64,000 bases of DNA from Opitutia bacterium (GCA_016187945.1 JACPIT010000011.1:1-64000); one strand, 5' to 3'; positions 7,802 through 16,999 are shown, counted from the stretch's first letter. Notes: generated by a model from the sequence alone, not told the origin. Numbers and translations are program-made.

Positions 7802-9751
7802 TCACTCCGCGCGGCAGGCGCTGCGGCAGGTGCGGTAGAGCGCCACGATCGCGCCGACGAACACGACGCAACCGATCACGATGCCCGGTTTCTCGAAAGC
7901 GTCGCCGACGACCGCGAGCGGCGTGTCGGTGCCCGCGGCGGCCACGATGCCGGCGAACGCGACGCCGAAGAGACTCTCGCCGACGATGAGGCCCGTCGCC
8001 GCGAGCACGCCCATGCGTTTCACGAACTCGGCATTCGGGTGGCGGTCGGCCCATTTTTCCCAGTAGTGGCCGATCACGGCGCCGACGGGGATGAGCAACG
8101 TGAGCGCCATCGGCAGGTAGATGCCCATGCCGACGCAGAGCGGCGGGAGACGCATCTTCCCGGCTTTGCGCAGGATCTCGTCGAGGACGATCACGGCCAC
8201 GCCCAACACGGCGCCCCCCCCGATGAGGCTCCAGTTGATGTCGCCGCCGAGCACGCCTTTCGCGAGTGCGGAGATGAGCGCGGCTTGCGGCGCCGCGAGC
8301 GCGTGGTCGCCCGCGCCCGGCGCGCCGGCGAAGCCGAAGGCTTTGTTGAGCAGATCGAGGACCGGCGGGATCACGAGCGAGCCGAAGATCACGCCGTAAA
8401 CCAGCGCGAGCTGCTGCCGCCACGGCGTCGCGCCGACGAGCTGGCCGGTTTTCAAGTCCTGCAAGTTGTCGTTCGAGATCGTCGCGATGGAGAACACGAT
8501 CGCCGTCGTGAACAGCGCGTAAGCGACCAGCGCCTGCGTCTGCGCCGCGTCGTGCGCGTGACCGTAGAAGAGCACGAGCAGCACCGACGCGCCGAGCACC
8601 GCGAGGATGCCGACGCCCGACACCGGGCTGTTCGACGCGCCGATCAAGCCGGCCATGTAGCCGCAGACCGACGCGATGATGACGCCGATCACGATCACGT
8701 AGACCAGCGAGCCCGCGATGACCGGAGCGATGCCCGAGGCGATCGCCGTGCCCGAGGTGAAATACCAGAGCAGTCCGGCGATCGGGAGGAGCAGCGCGAC
8801 GATGCTGCCGCCCACGATGCCGATCGGCAGATCGCGCTCGACGAGCGGGAGCGCTTCGCCGGCCTGGCGCGCCTTTGCCGCGGCCATGGAGCCGCGAATG
8901 CCTTTCACGATCGGACCGAGAATGCGGAACAAGCTCCACAACGCCGCCACGCCGATCGTGCCCGCGCCGATGAAGCGCACTTCGCTGCGGAAGGTCGAGT
9001 TGACCAGCGCGGCGACATCGCCGGAGAGGCCGTGCCGCGCCGTGAGCCACGGCACGAGACCCACCCATGCGATCAGCATGCCGACGAGCATCGCCACGCC
9101 GACGGAGAGGCCGACGAGATGGCCGACGCCGATCAACGCCATCGAGAGGCTCGTCGAAACGGCCGTCGCCGCCGAGCCGACCGTGAACGCCTTTGCGACT
9201 TCCGCCGCGGCGAGGCGCATGGCGGCGAGCAGCGCGTAGCCGGCGGAGATCAGCGAGCCGACGACGATCATGCGCAGGCCTTTTTTGTTTTCGCGTTCAC
9301 CCTCGGCCGAGCCGAAGCCGACCTTCAGCACCTCGGCCGCCGCGACGCCTTCCGGATACGGCAGATCGGAGCCGGTCACGAGCGCACGGCGCAGCGGCAC
9401 GGAAAACATCACGCCGAGGATGCCGCCGATCGCGCACACCGCGACGGTTGTCCAGTAGGGGAAACCTTGCCACCAGCCGACCATGATGAGGCCGGGCAAC
9501 ACGAAGATGATTGCGGCGAGCGTGCCGGCGGCGGACGCGATGGTTTGAACGATGTTGTTCTCGAGAATGTTCGATTTCCCGACGAGGCGCAGCACCGCCA
9601 TCGAGATGACGGCGGCGGGGATCGAGGTGGCGAACGTGAGGCCGACCTTGAGGCCGAGGTAGACGTTGGCGGCCGTGAACAGCAGCGTGATGACGCCGCC
9701 CAGGATGACGCTGCGAACCGTCAGTTCGCGCAAACCGTGGTCTTTGTGCAT
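7802..9751 (-). CDS. OPT-family oligopeptide (or metal-chelate) transporter
   Basis: 649 aa, about 14-16 hydrophobic segments throughout, starting with ILGGVITLLFTAANVYLGLK, typical of the OPT superfamily N-terminus, and containing NNIVQTIASAAGTLAAIIFV near residues 60-80, the family's NxxQTxASAA motif. OPT proteins are inner-membrane, proton-coupled carriers of peptides or, in YSL relatives, metal chelates; the substrate cannot be told from sequence. The length agrees with bacterial OPTs. The ATG at 9751 fits the conserved N-terminal helix. A run of eight C at about 8213-8220 keeps the frame. It precedes the PEP-CTERM gene on the same strand but is probably transcribed alone, since repeats lie on its upstream side. 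Confidence 0.88.
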   Translation of the reverse strand: MHKDHGLRELTVRSVILGGVITLLFTAANVYLGLKVGLTFATSIPAAVISMAVLRLVGKSNILENNIVQTIASAAGTLAAIIFVLPGLIMVGWWQGFPYWTTVAVCAIGGILGVMFSVPLRRALVTGSDLPYPEGVAAAEVLKVGFGSAEGERENKKGLRMIVVGSLISAGYALLAAMRLAAAEVAKAFTVGSAATAVSTSLSMALIGVGHLVGLSVGVAMLVGMLIAWVGLVPWLTARHGLSGDVAALVNSTFRSEVRFIGAGTIGVAALWSLFRILGPIVKGIRGSMAAAKARQAGEALPLVERDLPIGIVGGSIVALLLPIAGLLWYFTSGTAIASGIAPVIAGSLVYVIVIGVIIASVCGYMAGLIGASNSPVSGVGILAVLGASVLLVLFYGHAHDAAQTQALVAYALFTTAIVFSIATISNDNLQDLKTGQLVGATPWRQQLALVYGVIFGSLVIPPVLDLLNKAFGFAGAPGAGDHALAAPQAALISALAKGVLGGDINWSLIGGGAVLGVAVIVLDEILRKAGKMRLPPLCVGMGIYLPMALTLLIPVGAVIGHYWEKWADRHPNAEFVKRMGVLAATGLIVGESLFGVAFAGIVAAAGTDTPLAVVGDAFEKPGIVIGCVVFVGAIVALYRTCRSACRAE

Positions 9752-9812
9752 GGGCGAAGACGCTGTGGAGCCACCCGCGCCGCGGCAAGCCTGCGGAGGC
9801 GACGCAGGAAAG

Positions 9813-9887
9813 GTAGGGCGAGTCGTCCCGACGAGCCGGCGCCGCGCCGCGAGAACACGGCGGCTCGTCGGGGACGACTCGCCCTAC
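9813..9887. repeat. Palindromic repeat, family D, complete copy
   Basis: Arms at 9813-9838 and 9861-9887 (GTAGGGCGAGTCGTCCCGAC / complement). Lies between the OPT start and the M13 peptidase end, both minus strand. Confidence 0.85.
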
Positions 9888-9935
9888 CGATTGGTCGTTC
9901 TGCGCGCGCAGAAGACCGGAAAGGCGTCCCGTCCG

Positions 9936-9992
9936 GGTGGAGCGCGTTGACCTCAACGCGCTCGGAGCGGATTGAGGTCAATCCGCTCCACC
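9936..9992. repeat. Palindromic repeat, family E, copy 1
   Basis: GGTGGAGCGCGTTGACCTCA ... TGAGGTCAATCCGCTCCACC: inverted arms, each with an internal GTTGACCTCAAC palindrome. Same family at 15771-15846 and 49997-50080. With 9813-9887 and the single family F arm at 10028-10053 it fills the 300-base gap 9752-10054; nothing else is seen there. Confidence 0.85.
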
Positions 9993-10027
9993 TTCGCGGC
10001 GCCCACCGGTGCGCGAACGTCGCTGCG

Positions 10028-10053
10028 GCGGGGCCGGCTGAAGCCGGCCCTAC
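10028..10053. repeat. Palindromic repeat, family F, single arm
   Basis: GGGGCCGGCTGAAGCCGGCC followed by CTAC, two bases before the end of the M13 peptidase gene. Family F pairs occur at 17486-17577, 26438-26531 and 62634-62690. Confidence 0.75.
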
Positions 10054-10054
10054 T

Positions 10055-12100
10055 TCACCAGATCGTCACGCGCGCTTCGCCGGTGCGGCGCATCGGCGCG
10101 CCTTCGGGGATGTCGAACGCCGCCCAGAATTCCTCGAGGTTCGAGAGCGGGCCGTTCACGCGCCACACGCCGGGGGAGTGCGGGTCGACGTTCACGCGAC
10201 GGCGTTGCTCCTCGGGGCGCTGGAGGTCGCGCCAGATGTTGGCGTAGCTGAGGAAGAATCTCTGCTCCGGCGTCCAACCGTCGATCTGCGCGCGCGGTTT
10301 GCCGTCGAGCGCTTTTTGGAGCGCGGCGAAGGCGACCTTGATGCCGCCGAGGTCGGCGATGTTTTCGCCCTGCGTGAGCTCGCCTTTCAGGTGCAGCGTG
10401 CCGTCGAGGACGGTGTAGCCGTTGAACTGCTCGACAACCTTTGCGGCGCGTTTGTTGAACTCGTCGCCGGACTCCTTCGACCACCAGTCGACGAGATTAC
10501 CGGCGAAATCGTAGCGGCGGCCGGAGTCGTCGAAGCCGTGCGTCATCTCGTGGCCGATGACGGTGCCGATGCCGCCGTAGTTGGAGGCGTCGTCGGCCTT
10601 CGGATCGAAGAACGGCGGCTGGAGAATGCCTGCGGGGAACGTGATCGCGTTCGCGGACGGGCTGTAGGACGCGTTCACCGTCGGCGGCGTCATGCCCCAC
10701 TCCGTTTTGTCGGTCGGCTGGCCGAGGCGGGCGGCGTTGCGCTTCTGCTCGTATTGCGCGATGCGAAGCTGGTTGAGCACGTAGGGGCCGCGGTCGAGTT
10801 TGAGCGCGCTGTAGTCCTGCCACTTGTCGGGGTAACCCATCTTGACGGAGAACGCGGCGAGTTTCGCCAGCGCCTTCTCCTTCGTGGGCGCGTCCATCCA
10901 CTCGAGCGCGCGGATGCGGTCCCCGAGCGCGGCGCGAAGATCCTCGACGAGTTTGAGCACGCGCGTCTTCGCCTCGGGCGGGAAATACTCGGCGACGTAG
11001 AGCTGGCCGAGCGCCTCGCCGAGGCCGTTGTCGGTGGCGCTGACGATGCGGCGCCAGCGCGGCTTGCGCTCCTTCACGCCGGCGATGACGCCGCTGTAGA
11101 AACGGAAATTCTCCTCCTCGAACGGCGCGCTGAGGGACGGCGCGAGGCCGGACAGCACGCGCCAGCGCAGGTAAGCCTGCCAGTCGGCCGCGGGCGCCTC
11201 CGCTACCAGCTTCGCGAGACCGGCGTAGAATTTCGGGTGCGCGAGGTTCATCTCCTTGAACTCGCCGAGACCGACCGCGCGGAAGTAGCCGGCCCAGTCG
11301 AGGCCGGGCGCTTTCGTGGCGAGGTCGGCGACGGCGATCTTGTTGTAGCTCGCGTAGGGATTGCGCAGCGCGGCGCGCGGGAGCGAGGCGTCGGCGAGCG
11401 CGGTCTCGATGCGCATCGCGCCGGCGGCGCCGGCTTGCGCAGCGGCGGCGTCCCAGCCGGAGAGTTCGAGCATCTTCGCGATGTGCGCGACGTATTGCTC
11501 GCGGATTTTCACGGAGCGCTCGTCGGTGTTGAAATAGTAGTCGCGATCCGAGTCGCGGCCGCCGCCGGGGAGGCCGATGCCGCCCTGGCGGAGCTGGAAG
11601 ATTTGCACGTTGCTGTCTTTCGCGTCGGGGCCGACGAAGCCGCCGAACGCCGGGCGCACGCCCTGCGCGTGCAGGTAGCCGATCGCGGCGAAAATTTCCG
11701 CGGGCGACTGCGCCGCGGCGATGCGGTCGAAGAGCGGGTGGAGCGGCGCGACGCCGGCGGCGTTGATCGCGGCCTCGTCCATGCCGCTCGCGTAGAAATC
11801 GCCGACGAGCTGCTCGATGGCGGTGCCGGATTTGCCCTTCGCGGCGGCGCGCTCGGCGATTTGGTGGAGCGCCTCCATGTTGCGCTCGGAGAGGATCGTG
11901 AACGTGTGCCAGCGCGCCTGGTCGGCGGGGATCGCGGTGTTCTTGAGCCAGGTGCCGTTGACGAAGCGGTAGAAGTCGTTCTGCGGCGAAACGGAGCGGT
12001 CGAAGTTCGCCGGGGTGATCTCGGCGTGCGCGACGAGACCGAGCGCGCCAGCGGCGACGGCGGCGAGCGAGAGGAACGAGCTGAGTTTCAGAAAACGCAT
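10055..12100 (-). CDS. M13-family zinc metallopeptidase (neprilysin/PepO-like)
   Basis: 681 aa from the ATG at 12100, followed by a signal peptide (MRFLKLSSFLSLAAVAAGAL...AHA). The frame extends 38 codons upstream but those encode repeat-derived sequence, so the inner ATG is preferred. Peptidase_M13_N fills about 30-430 and the catalytic domain about 460-681. Zinc site HEMTH at 517-521, with the third ligand E579 in GENIADLGG, and NAFYSP-like NASYSPSANAITFPAGILQP before it, all hallmarks of M13. It would be a periplasmic or secreted oligopeptidase, normally cleaving peptides below about 40 residues. It ends in VTIW, consistent with the family's terminal Trp. Flanked by repeats on both sides, so monocistronic. 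Confidence 0.93.
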   Translation of the reverse strand: MRFLKLSSFLSLAAVAAGALGLVAHAEITPANFDRSVSPQNDFYRFVNGTWLKNTAIPADQARWHTFTILSERNMEALHQIAERAAAKGKSGTAIEQLVGDFYASGMDEAAINAAGVAPLHPLFDRIAAAQSPAEIFAAIGYLHAQGVRPAFGGFVGPDAKDSNVQIFQLRQGGIGLPGGGRDSDRDYYFNTDERSVKIREQYVAHIAKMLELSGWDAAAAQAGAAGAMRIETALADASLPRAALRNPYASYNKIAVADLATKAPGLDWAGYFRAVGLGEFKEMNLAHPKFYAGLAKLVAEAPAADWQAYLRWRVLSGLAPSLSAPFEEENFRFYSGVIAGVKERKPRWRRIVSATDNGLGEALGQLYVAEYFPPEAKTRVLKLVEDLRAALGDRIRALEWMDAPTKEKALAKLAAFSVKMGYPDKWQDYSALKLDRGPYVLNQLRIAQYEQKRNAARLGQPTDKTEWGMTPPTVNASYSPSANAITFPAGILQPPFFDPKADDASNYGGIGTVIGHEMTHGFDDSGRRYDFAGNLVDWWSKESGDEFNKRAAKVVEQFNGYTVLDGTLHLKGELTQGENIADLGGIKVAFAALQKALDGKPRAQIDGWTPEQRFFLSYANIWRDLQRPEEQRRRVNVDPHSPGVWRVNGPLSNLEEFWAAFDIPEGAPMRRTGEARVTIW

Positions 12101-12171
12101 GGCGCGCACGCTCGCCGGTATGACACGGCGGCGCAATGCGGAATCGATCAACGCGGAGGGGCGCGAAAATT

Positions 12172-12254
12172 CGTAGCAGCCGTCGTGAGACGGCTGGGGC
12201 GAAGCGGAAGGCAAGCCGTGCCGCGCGCCCAGCCGACTAACGTCGGCTGCTACG
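12172..12254. repeat. Palindromic repeat, family C, complete copy
   Basis: Arms at 12172-12196 and 12230-12254 (CGTAGCAGCCGNCGT... / complement). Just upstream of the M13 gene. Confidence 0.85.
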
Positions 12255-12325
12255 AGGACGAAATGAAGGCGGAGCCATCAGCCCCGCGCGGCACGTGCGT
12301 CGGAGCCGTGACGCGTGGCGGTCTT

Positions 12326-12405
12326 TGTAGGAGCGGCTTTATGCCGCGATTCGCTCGGACGCGGCATGCGCTGCGCAGCAATCGCGGCGTAAAGCCGCTC
12401 CTACA
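12326..12405. repeat. Palindromic repeat, family A, copy 2
   Basis: Arms at 12326-12349 and 12382-12405, nearly identical to 2818-2894. Families C, A and B stand side by side here and fill the 12101-12505 gap. Confidence 0.85.
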
Positions 12406-12428
12406 ATTCACGCGAGCGACAGCTCGGG

Positions 12429-12490
12429 GTAGCGCGGTGCTTTAGCCCGCGTCCGAGAATCCTTCGGCGCGGGCTGAAGCACCGCGCTAC
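12429..12490. repeat. Palindromic repeat, family B, copy 2
   Basis: Arms at 12429-12450 and 12469-12490 match 2954-3014. In both places an A element precedes a B element, so A+B may move or duplicate as a unit. Confidence 0.85.
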
Positions 12491-12505
12491 TCCTCCCGCC
12501 CGCGT

Positions 12506-13462
12506 TCAGCGTTTCTTCTTCGTGTTCTTCCGCGCGGCGAGGCGGTGGCGGATCAGCCAGTAGAGCATCTCCATCCGCGGCACGGAGGCGCCGACGGACT
12601 TCGCGCGGCGCACGGGCTCGCCCCAGATTTCCTCGAGTTCGAGTTCCTTGCCATACTCGAAATCGATCAGGCTCGAGGGGCGATAGGCGTCCATCTTGGC
12701 GGTGCGCTCGAATTGCAGATCGATGAACGAGCGCGGGATGACGTGGCCGAATTTCGCGGCGGTCTCGACGACCTCCTCCATCAACCGGCGCGCAAGCGTG
12801 CGCAGGCCATCGTCGGCCATAATGACGTCGGTTGTCACGCCGCCGGCGGCGATGGCGAGGCCGTTGAAGGGGACGTTCCAGACGAGTTTGCGCCAGCGCA
12901 TCTCCTCGAGGTTGTCCTGCGCTTCGCATTTCACGCCGGCCTTGGTGAACATCGACGCGACGGCGTGCGTGCGATCGCCGGCGGGTTTGCCGAACTTGCC
13001 GATCGTCATCACGCCGGGGAAGCGGCACTCGACCACGCCGGGCTCGCGGCGCTCGCAGGCGATGTAGCACAGCGCGCCCATCACGCGATCGGGCCCGGCG
13101 ACTTCAGCCACGGGCTCCTCGACGCCGAGGCCGTTTTGCAGCGTGAGCAAGAGCGTCGACGGACCGAGCAGCGGCGGGAGAAGTTTTTTGAGCGCGTCGT
13201 TCGAGGTGGCTTTGAGGGCGACGAGCACGAGATCGCACGGGCCGATCTCCTCGGTCGATCCGTAGACCGGCACCTTCTTGAGCTGAAACTTTTCCGTCGG
13301 CGTCTTCACGCGGAGACCGCGCGCAAGCACGGCCGCGCGACCGGTGCGCACGAGGAAATGCACGTCGTGGCCCGCGCGCGCGAGGTAGGCGCCGTAGTAG
13401 ATGCCGAGGGCGCCGGAGCCGACGATCGCGATGCGGGGTTTGGCGGGAAAGGGGGCGTTCAC
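12506..13462 (-). CDS. panE: 2-dehydropantoate 2-reductase
   Basis: 318 aa from GTG at 13462; another in-frame GTG at 13477 would add five residues. N-terminal Rossmann fold with IAIVGSGALGIYYGAYLARA (the GxGxxG NADPH loop) and a C-terminal helical ApbA domain containing KLVWNVPFNGLA and LEEIWGEPVRRA-like segments. The enzyme reduces 2-dehydropantoate to pantoate with NADPH in pantothenate/CoA synthesis. The neighbouring panC uses the product. It ends KKRNTKKKR-like, a basic tail. Both genes are on the minus strand but separated by about 420 bases, so a shared transcript is uncertain. Some ApbA proteins act on other 2-oxo acids; the panC neighbour favours pantoate. Confidence 0.88.
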   Translation of the reverse strand: MNAPFPAKPRIAIVGSGALGIYYGAYLARAGHDVHFLVRTGRAAVLARGLRVKTPTEKFQLKKVPVYGSTEEIGPCDLVLVALKATSNDALKKLLPPLLGPSTLLLTLQNGLGVEEPVAEVAGPDRVMGALCYIACERREPGVVECRFPGVMTIGKFGKPAGDRTHAVASMFTKAGVKCEAQDNLEEMRWRKLVWNVPFNGLAIAAGGVTTDVIMADDGLRTLARRLMEEVVETAAKFGHVIPRSFIDLQFERTAKMDAYRPSSLIDFEYGKELELEEIWGEPVRRAKSVGASVPRMEMLYWLIRHRLAARKNTKKKR

Positions 13463-13880
13463 GACCGCAAAACACACCGGCGGCCGCGAAAACTCAACTC
13501 CGCTCTCCCGATCGTTCGCGGACGCTCCCGGTATGCGAATAGCGGGAATTCCTCACATCGCGCCAGCGCGGTCGCGAAGGCGAAGATTCCGCCGCCACTC
13601 GGGAGGCTGGCCGGGCCGTCTGGCCGGGTGCATCCGGAGGACGCCCTTGGCCGCGCTCCGAGGCTCGCGGCGCTGTTTTTCAGGCACTTGCACGGCATGC
13701 TCGCGCGCTTGCAGCGAGTTAGCTCACTCGGCGATTTTTTGCCATTGTCACAGCGCGGTCACAACCGCCGCCGGGTCACCACGACTCCGGGGAGCGCGTT
13801 CGAGTGGGTCCGCTCTCGGCGGAGCGGTCGATTCGCGCGGCTACCGACAAGTTATTCACAGCCCTGCCGAGGGGCGTTTT
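13463..13880. other. Gene-free spacer between panC and panE
   Basis: About 420 bases with no convincing gene, repeat family or hairpin terminator. It holds one TTATTCACA (13852-13860), close to a DnaA box, alone and so not taken as an origin. Weakly different in look from the surrounding DNA only in having a few T-rich tracts (13735-13742). Confidence 0.5.
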
Positions 13881-14723
13881 TCAGAGCGGCATGTTGTCCG
13901 TCAGGCGGACTTCATCGACCCAGAACGCGACCGCCATCAGCGACACGCCGGGCACGACTTCGCGCATCGGCTCCATCGTCTCGCGGTGCACGACGGCGAT
14001 GTAGATCACGCGCAGGCGACGCTTCGCGGACATGATGTGCGTGGCCTCGGCGACGACGCGATCGGCACTGCGCACGCCGGCGTCGACCATCTCCTTCGCG
14101 CGCTTGAGCGCCTGGTGAACGGCGAGAGCCTCGTCGCGCTGGCCGGGCGTCAGGTAGCTGTTGCGCGCGCTGAGCGCGAGGCCGTCGGCGTCGCGCACGG
14201 TCGGCCCGGTGACGATCTCCACCGGCACGCCGAGGTCGGCGAGAGATTTGCGGACGACGGCGACTTGCTGGAAATCTTTCTCGCCCATCACGAGCGCGTG
14301 CGGCTGCACGACGTTGAGCAGCTTCAACCAGCACGTCAGCACGCCCTTGAACAACACCGGCCGCGACACGCCGCACAGCGGCTTGCTCACGCGGTCCTCG
14401 AGCACCGTCGTCGAAAAATGCTTCGGAAACATCTCCTCGACCGCCGGCGCGAAAAACACATCGACGCCCTCGCGCTCGCACAGCGCCGCGTCGGCGGCGG
14501 GACTGCGCGGGTATTTCGCGAGATCCTCGCTCGCGCCGAACTGCAGCGGGTTCACGAAGACCGACACCACGACCGCATCGCCGCGCTCGCGCGCGAGGCG
14601 GATCAGGCTGAGGTGGCCCGCGTGCAACGCGCCGAGCGTGGGAATGAGCGCAAGCCGGCGCCCCGAGGCGCGCAACTCCGCGGCGCTGGCCCGCATCGCC
14701 GTGAGAGAGTCGATTTTTTGCAT
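13881..14723 (-). CDS. panC: Pantoate-beta-alanine ligase (pantothenate synthetase)
   Basis: 280 aa, the normal family length. The nucleotidyltransferase signature PTLGALHAGHLSLI (HIGH-like HAGH) is at about 29-42, FVNPLQFGASEDLAKYPR follows, and LSARNSYL and MGEKDFQQ come later. The enzyme joins pantoate and beta-alanine using ATP, the last step to pantothenate, in the cytoplasm. Oddity: the usual RPGHFxGVxTVV loop reads RPVLFKGVLTCW, so the GH pair is missing, and the KDxQQ motif is preceded by MGE instead of FG. The overall fold motifs still make PanC the best call. The ATG at 14723 has no obvious ribosome site. Divergent from dapD. Confidence 0.88.
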   Translation of the reverse strand: MQKIDSLTAMRASAAELRASGRRLALIPTLGALHAGHLSLIRLARERGDAVVVSVFVNPLQFGASEDLAKYPRSPAADAALCEREGVDVFFAPAVEEMFPKHFSTTVLEDRVSKPLCGVSRPVLFKGVLTCWLKLLNVVQPHALVMGEKDFQQVAVVRKSLADLGVPVEIVTGPTVRDADGLALSARNSYLTPGQRDEALAVHQALKRAKEMVDAGVRSADRVVAEATHIMSAKRRLRVIYIAVVHRETMEPMREVVPGVSLMAVAFWVDEVRLTDNMPL

Positions 14724-14865
14724 GACCGGGAAGTGACTTGAACTAACCCGGAGCCAGCCGCTTTATCAAGCCTCCTCGCCTCGGCTCACCCGAGGACGAG
14801 CCCCACCGCCGCGCTCCGCGCACGGACGCGGGTTCGCCCGGAGGAAATTCATCCGCGCTTTACGC

Positions 14866-15720
14866 ATGTCCACCACGCCCGATTTCGCCGCTCTCCGCTC
14901 GCAAACCGAGCAACTCTTCGCCGCCGGCCCCGCCGCTGACAAGGCCGCCGCTCGGGCCCTCTGGGCCGAAGTCCGCGCCGCGCTCAACGCCGGCGCCGTC
15001 CGCTCCGCCGAGCCCGACCCGACCTCGCCCACCGGTTGGAAGGTCAACACCTGGGTGAAGCAGGCAATCCTCCTCGGCCTCCGCCACGGCGACATGGCCG
15101 ACGTCAGCGGCGCGTTTCCCTTCTACGACAAAGACACCCTGCCCGTCCGCCGCCCTGGCCTCGCCGCCGGCGTGCGCATCGTCCCCGGCGGCTCGTCGAT
15201 CCGCGAAGGCGCCTACGTCGCCCGCGGCGTCATCTGCATGCCGCCGATGTATATCAACCTCGGCGCCTACGTCGACGAAGGCACGATGGTAGACTCGCAC
15301 GCGCTCGTCGGCTCCTGCGCGCAGATCGGCAAACGCGTCCACCTCTCCGCCGCCGCGCAGATCGGCGGCGTCATCGAGCCCGTCGGCGCACTGCCCGTCA
15401 TCATCGAGGACGACGTCCTCGTCGGCGGCAACACGGGCATCTACGAGGGCGCCATCGTGAAAACCCGCGCCGTCATCGGCGCCGGCGTCGTGCTCACCGG
15501 CTCCACCCCGATCTACGATCTCGTCAACAAGACCATCATCGCTCCCGCCGCCGGCCAGCCGGTCGTCGTGCCGCCCGGCGCAGTGGTCGTCCCCGGCGCG
15601 CGCACGGTGAAACGCGAGCCCGGCCCCGAGTGGGGCTTGTCCGTCGCCACGCCGGTCATCGTCAAATACCGCGACGACAAGACCGACTCCCGCACCGAAC
15701 TCGAAAGCTGGATCCGATGA
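14866..15720 (+). CDS. dapD: 2,3,4,5-tetrahydropyridine-2,6-dicarboxylate N-succinyltransferase
   Basis: 284 aa, close to the family's usual 274. An N-terminal helical domain (1-100) is followed by a left-handed parallel beta-helix built of hexapeptide repeats (about 105-250), including YINLGAYVDEGTMVDSHALV and GSCAQIGKRVHLSAAAQIGG, the strongly conserved DapD core. It transfers succinyl from succinyl-CoA in the lysine/diaminopimelate pathway, cytoplasmic trimer. The C-terminal stretch TDSRTELESWIR is family-like. The following M20 deacylase would act later in the same succinylase branch, but a family E repeat separates the genes. Confidence 0.96.
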   Translation: MSTTPDFAALRSQTEQLFAAGPAADKAAARALWAEVRAALNAGAVRSAEPDPTSPTGWKVNTWVKQAILLGLRHGDMADVSGAFPFYDKDTLPVRRPGLAAGVRIVPGGSSIREGAYVARGVICMPPMYINLGAYVDEGTMVDSHALVGSCAQIGKRVHLSAAAQIGGVIEPVGALPVIIEDDVLVGGNTGIYEGAIVKTRAVIGAGVVLTGSTPIYDLVNKTIIAPAAGQPVVVPPGAVVVPGARTVKREPGPEWGLSVATPVIVKYRDDKTDSRTELESWIR

Positions 15721-15770
15721 ACCGCGCCATGCCGCCGAACTTTCCCTTCGCGCCCGACATCGCGCCCGCG

Positions 15771-15846
15771 AGGCGGAGCGCGTTGACCCCAACGCGCTGC
15801 ACGATTCCCGCTCGCGAGAAGCGCGTTGAGGTCGACGCGCTCCACC
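15771..15846. repeat. Palindromic repeat, family E, copy 2
   Basis: Arms GCGGAGCGCGTTGACCCCAA and GTTGAGGTCGACGCGCTCCA facing each other. Sits in the 152-base gap between dapD and the M20 gene. Confidence 0.8.
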
Positions 15847-15872
15847 CCCAACCGCCGCGACACCGCTAAACG

Positions 15873-16886
15873 ATGCCCGCCCACCATTCTTTCGACGCCG
15901 TCGCGTTCGCGCGCGGCCTGATGGACATCGAGTCGACGACTGGCAAGGAAGCCGCGTGCGGCCAAAAACTCGCCGCCGACCTCCGCGCGCTCGGCTGGAA
16001 CGTGCGCGAGCAACCGGTCGCCGGCGACCGCTTCAACATCCTCGCGACAGTCGGCGAGCCGCGCGTGACGTTCTCGACGCACTTCGACTGCGTGCCCCCG
16101 TTTTTTCCGAGCAGCCTCGCCGGCGACAAGCTCGTCGGCCGCGGCGCGTGCGACGCCAAAGGCATCCTCGCCGCCCAAGTCGCCGCCGCCGAGCGCCTCC
16201 GCGCCCGCGGCGAGACGCGCGTGGCGTTGCTCTTCGTCGTCGGCGAAGAGCGCGGCAGCGACGGCGCCAAGCTCGCCAACACCCTCCCGAATCAGTCGAA
16301 GTTTCTCATCAACGGCGAGCCCACCGACCTCCGCCTCGGCACGGCCACGCGCGGCGCGATCCGCCTGCGCCTGCACGCCGCCGGCAAGGCCGCGCACTCC
16401 GGTTACCCCGAGCTCGGCGAGTCCGCCACGGAGAAGCTGCTCGATTGCCTCGAAGTGCTCCGCCGCGCCGAGTGGCCCACCGACCCGGTGCTCGGCCGCA
16501 CGTATTTCAACATCGGTCTGCTCAGCGGCGGTGTCGCGCCGAACGTCATCCCGCCGCACGCGCAAGCGGAGCTGTTCTTCCGCACCGTCGGCGACGCCGA
16601 CATCATCCGCCAGCGCGTGCACGAGCTCGTCGGCGCACGCCTGCAAGTCGAGGAGACGGCGTTCGTGCCGCTCGTGCGCTTGCACACCGTCGCCGGTTTC
16701 GAGAAGGCGGTGTTCTCCTACGCGACTGACGTGCCGTTCCTGGACAACTGGGGCACGCCGCTGCTTTTCGGGCCGGGCTCGATCCACGTCGCACACACGG
16801 ACCACGAGTTTCTCTCGGTCGCCGAACTCCACGGCGCCATCGACGGCAACGTCCGCCTCGCGACAGAGTTGCTGGCGACGGCGTAA
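15873..16886 (+). CDS. M20-family deacylase, probable succinyl-diaminopimelate desuccinylase (DapE-like)
   Basis: 337 aa, slightly shorter than E. coli DapE (375). Metal ligands of M20 peptidases are visible: H70 and D72 (STHFDC), D94 (GRGACDAKG), general base E125 with E126 (GEERG), E149 (NGEPTD), and H308 (AHTDHEF). The dimerisation domain fills about 155-270 and includes HAAGKAAHSGYPELG. It would hydrolyse N-succinyl-diaminopimelate to diaminopimelate and succinate with two zinc ions. The alternative is acetylornithine deacetylase (ArgE), a close relative. Position right after dapD favours DapE. Start ATG 15873 is clear. Confidence 0.82.
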   Translation: MPAHHSFDAVAFARGLMDIESTTGKEAACGQKLAADLRALGWNVREQPVAGDRFNILATVGEPRVTFSTHFDCVPPFFPSSLAGDKLVGRGACDAKGILAAQVAAAERLRARGETRVALLFVVGEERGSDGAKLANTLPNQSKFLINGEPTDLRLGTATRGAIRLRLHAAGKAAHSGYPELGESATEKLLDCLEVLRRAEWPTDPVLGRTYFNIGLLSGGVAPNVIPPHAQAELFFRTVGDADIIRQRVHELVGARLQVEETAFVPLVRLHTVAGFEKAVFSYATDVPFLDNWGTPLLFGPGSIHVAHTDHEFLSVAELHGAIDGNVRLATELLATA

Positions 16887-16915
16887 CGCCGAGGAACGCA
16901 TTCGGTTTTCGTCGA

Positions 16916-16942
16916 GGAGCGGCGAAATAATATCGCCGTTCC
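16916..16942. terminator. Hairpin downstream of the M20 gene
   Basis: Stem GGAGCGGCGA / TCGCCGTTCC (one G-T pair) with loop AATAATA. There is no T tract after it, so it may be a Rho-dependent or structural hairpin and not a classic intrinsic terminator. Confidence 0.4.
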
Positions 16943-16999
16943 GGAGCGGCGACGTCGCGACGCAAGGGCGCTTGCCGAAACTCGCCCCCCTTCGGCGAA

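Noticed and set aside
7730-12445. Very long open frame (over 1500 codons) on the plus strand opposite the OPT and M13 genes
   Set aside because: Arg/Ala/His/Glu-rich low-complexity translation with no motif; it is the usual antisense shadow of high-GC coding DNA. The same holds for long frames opposite 31205-34714 and 53483-57055.
13852-13860. TTATTCACA, similar to a DnaA box
   Set aside because: A single copy with no AT-rich unwinding region or dnaA/dnaN/gyrB neighbour; not enough for an origin.
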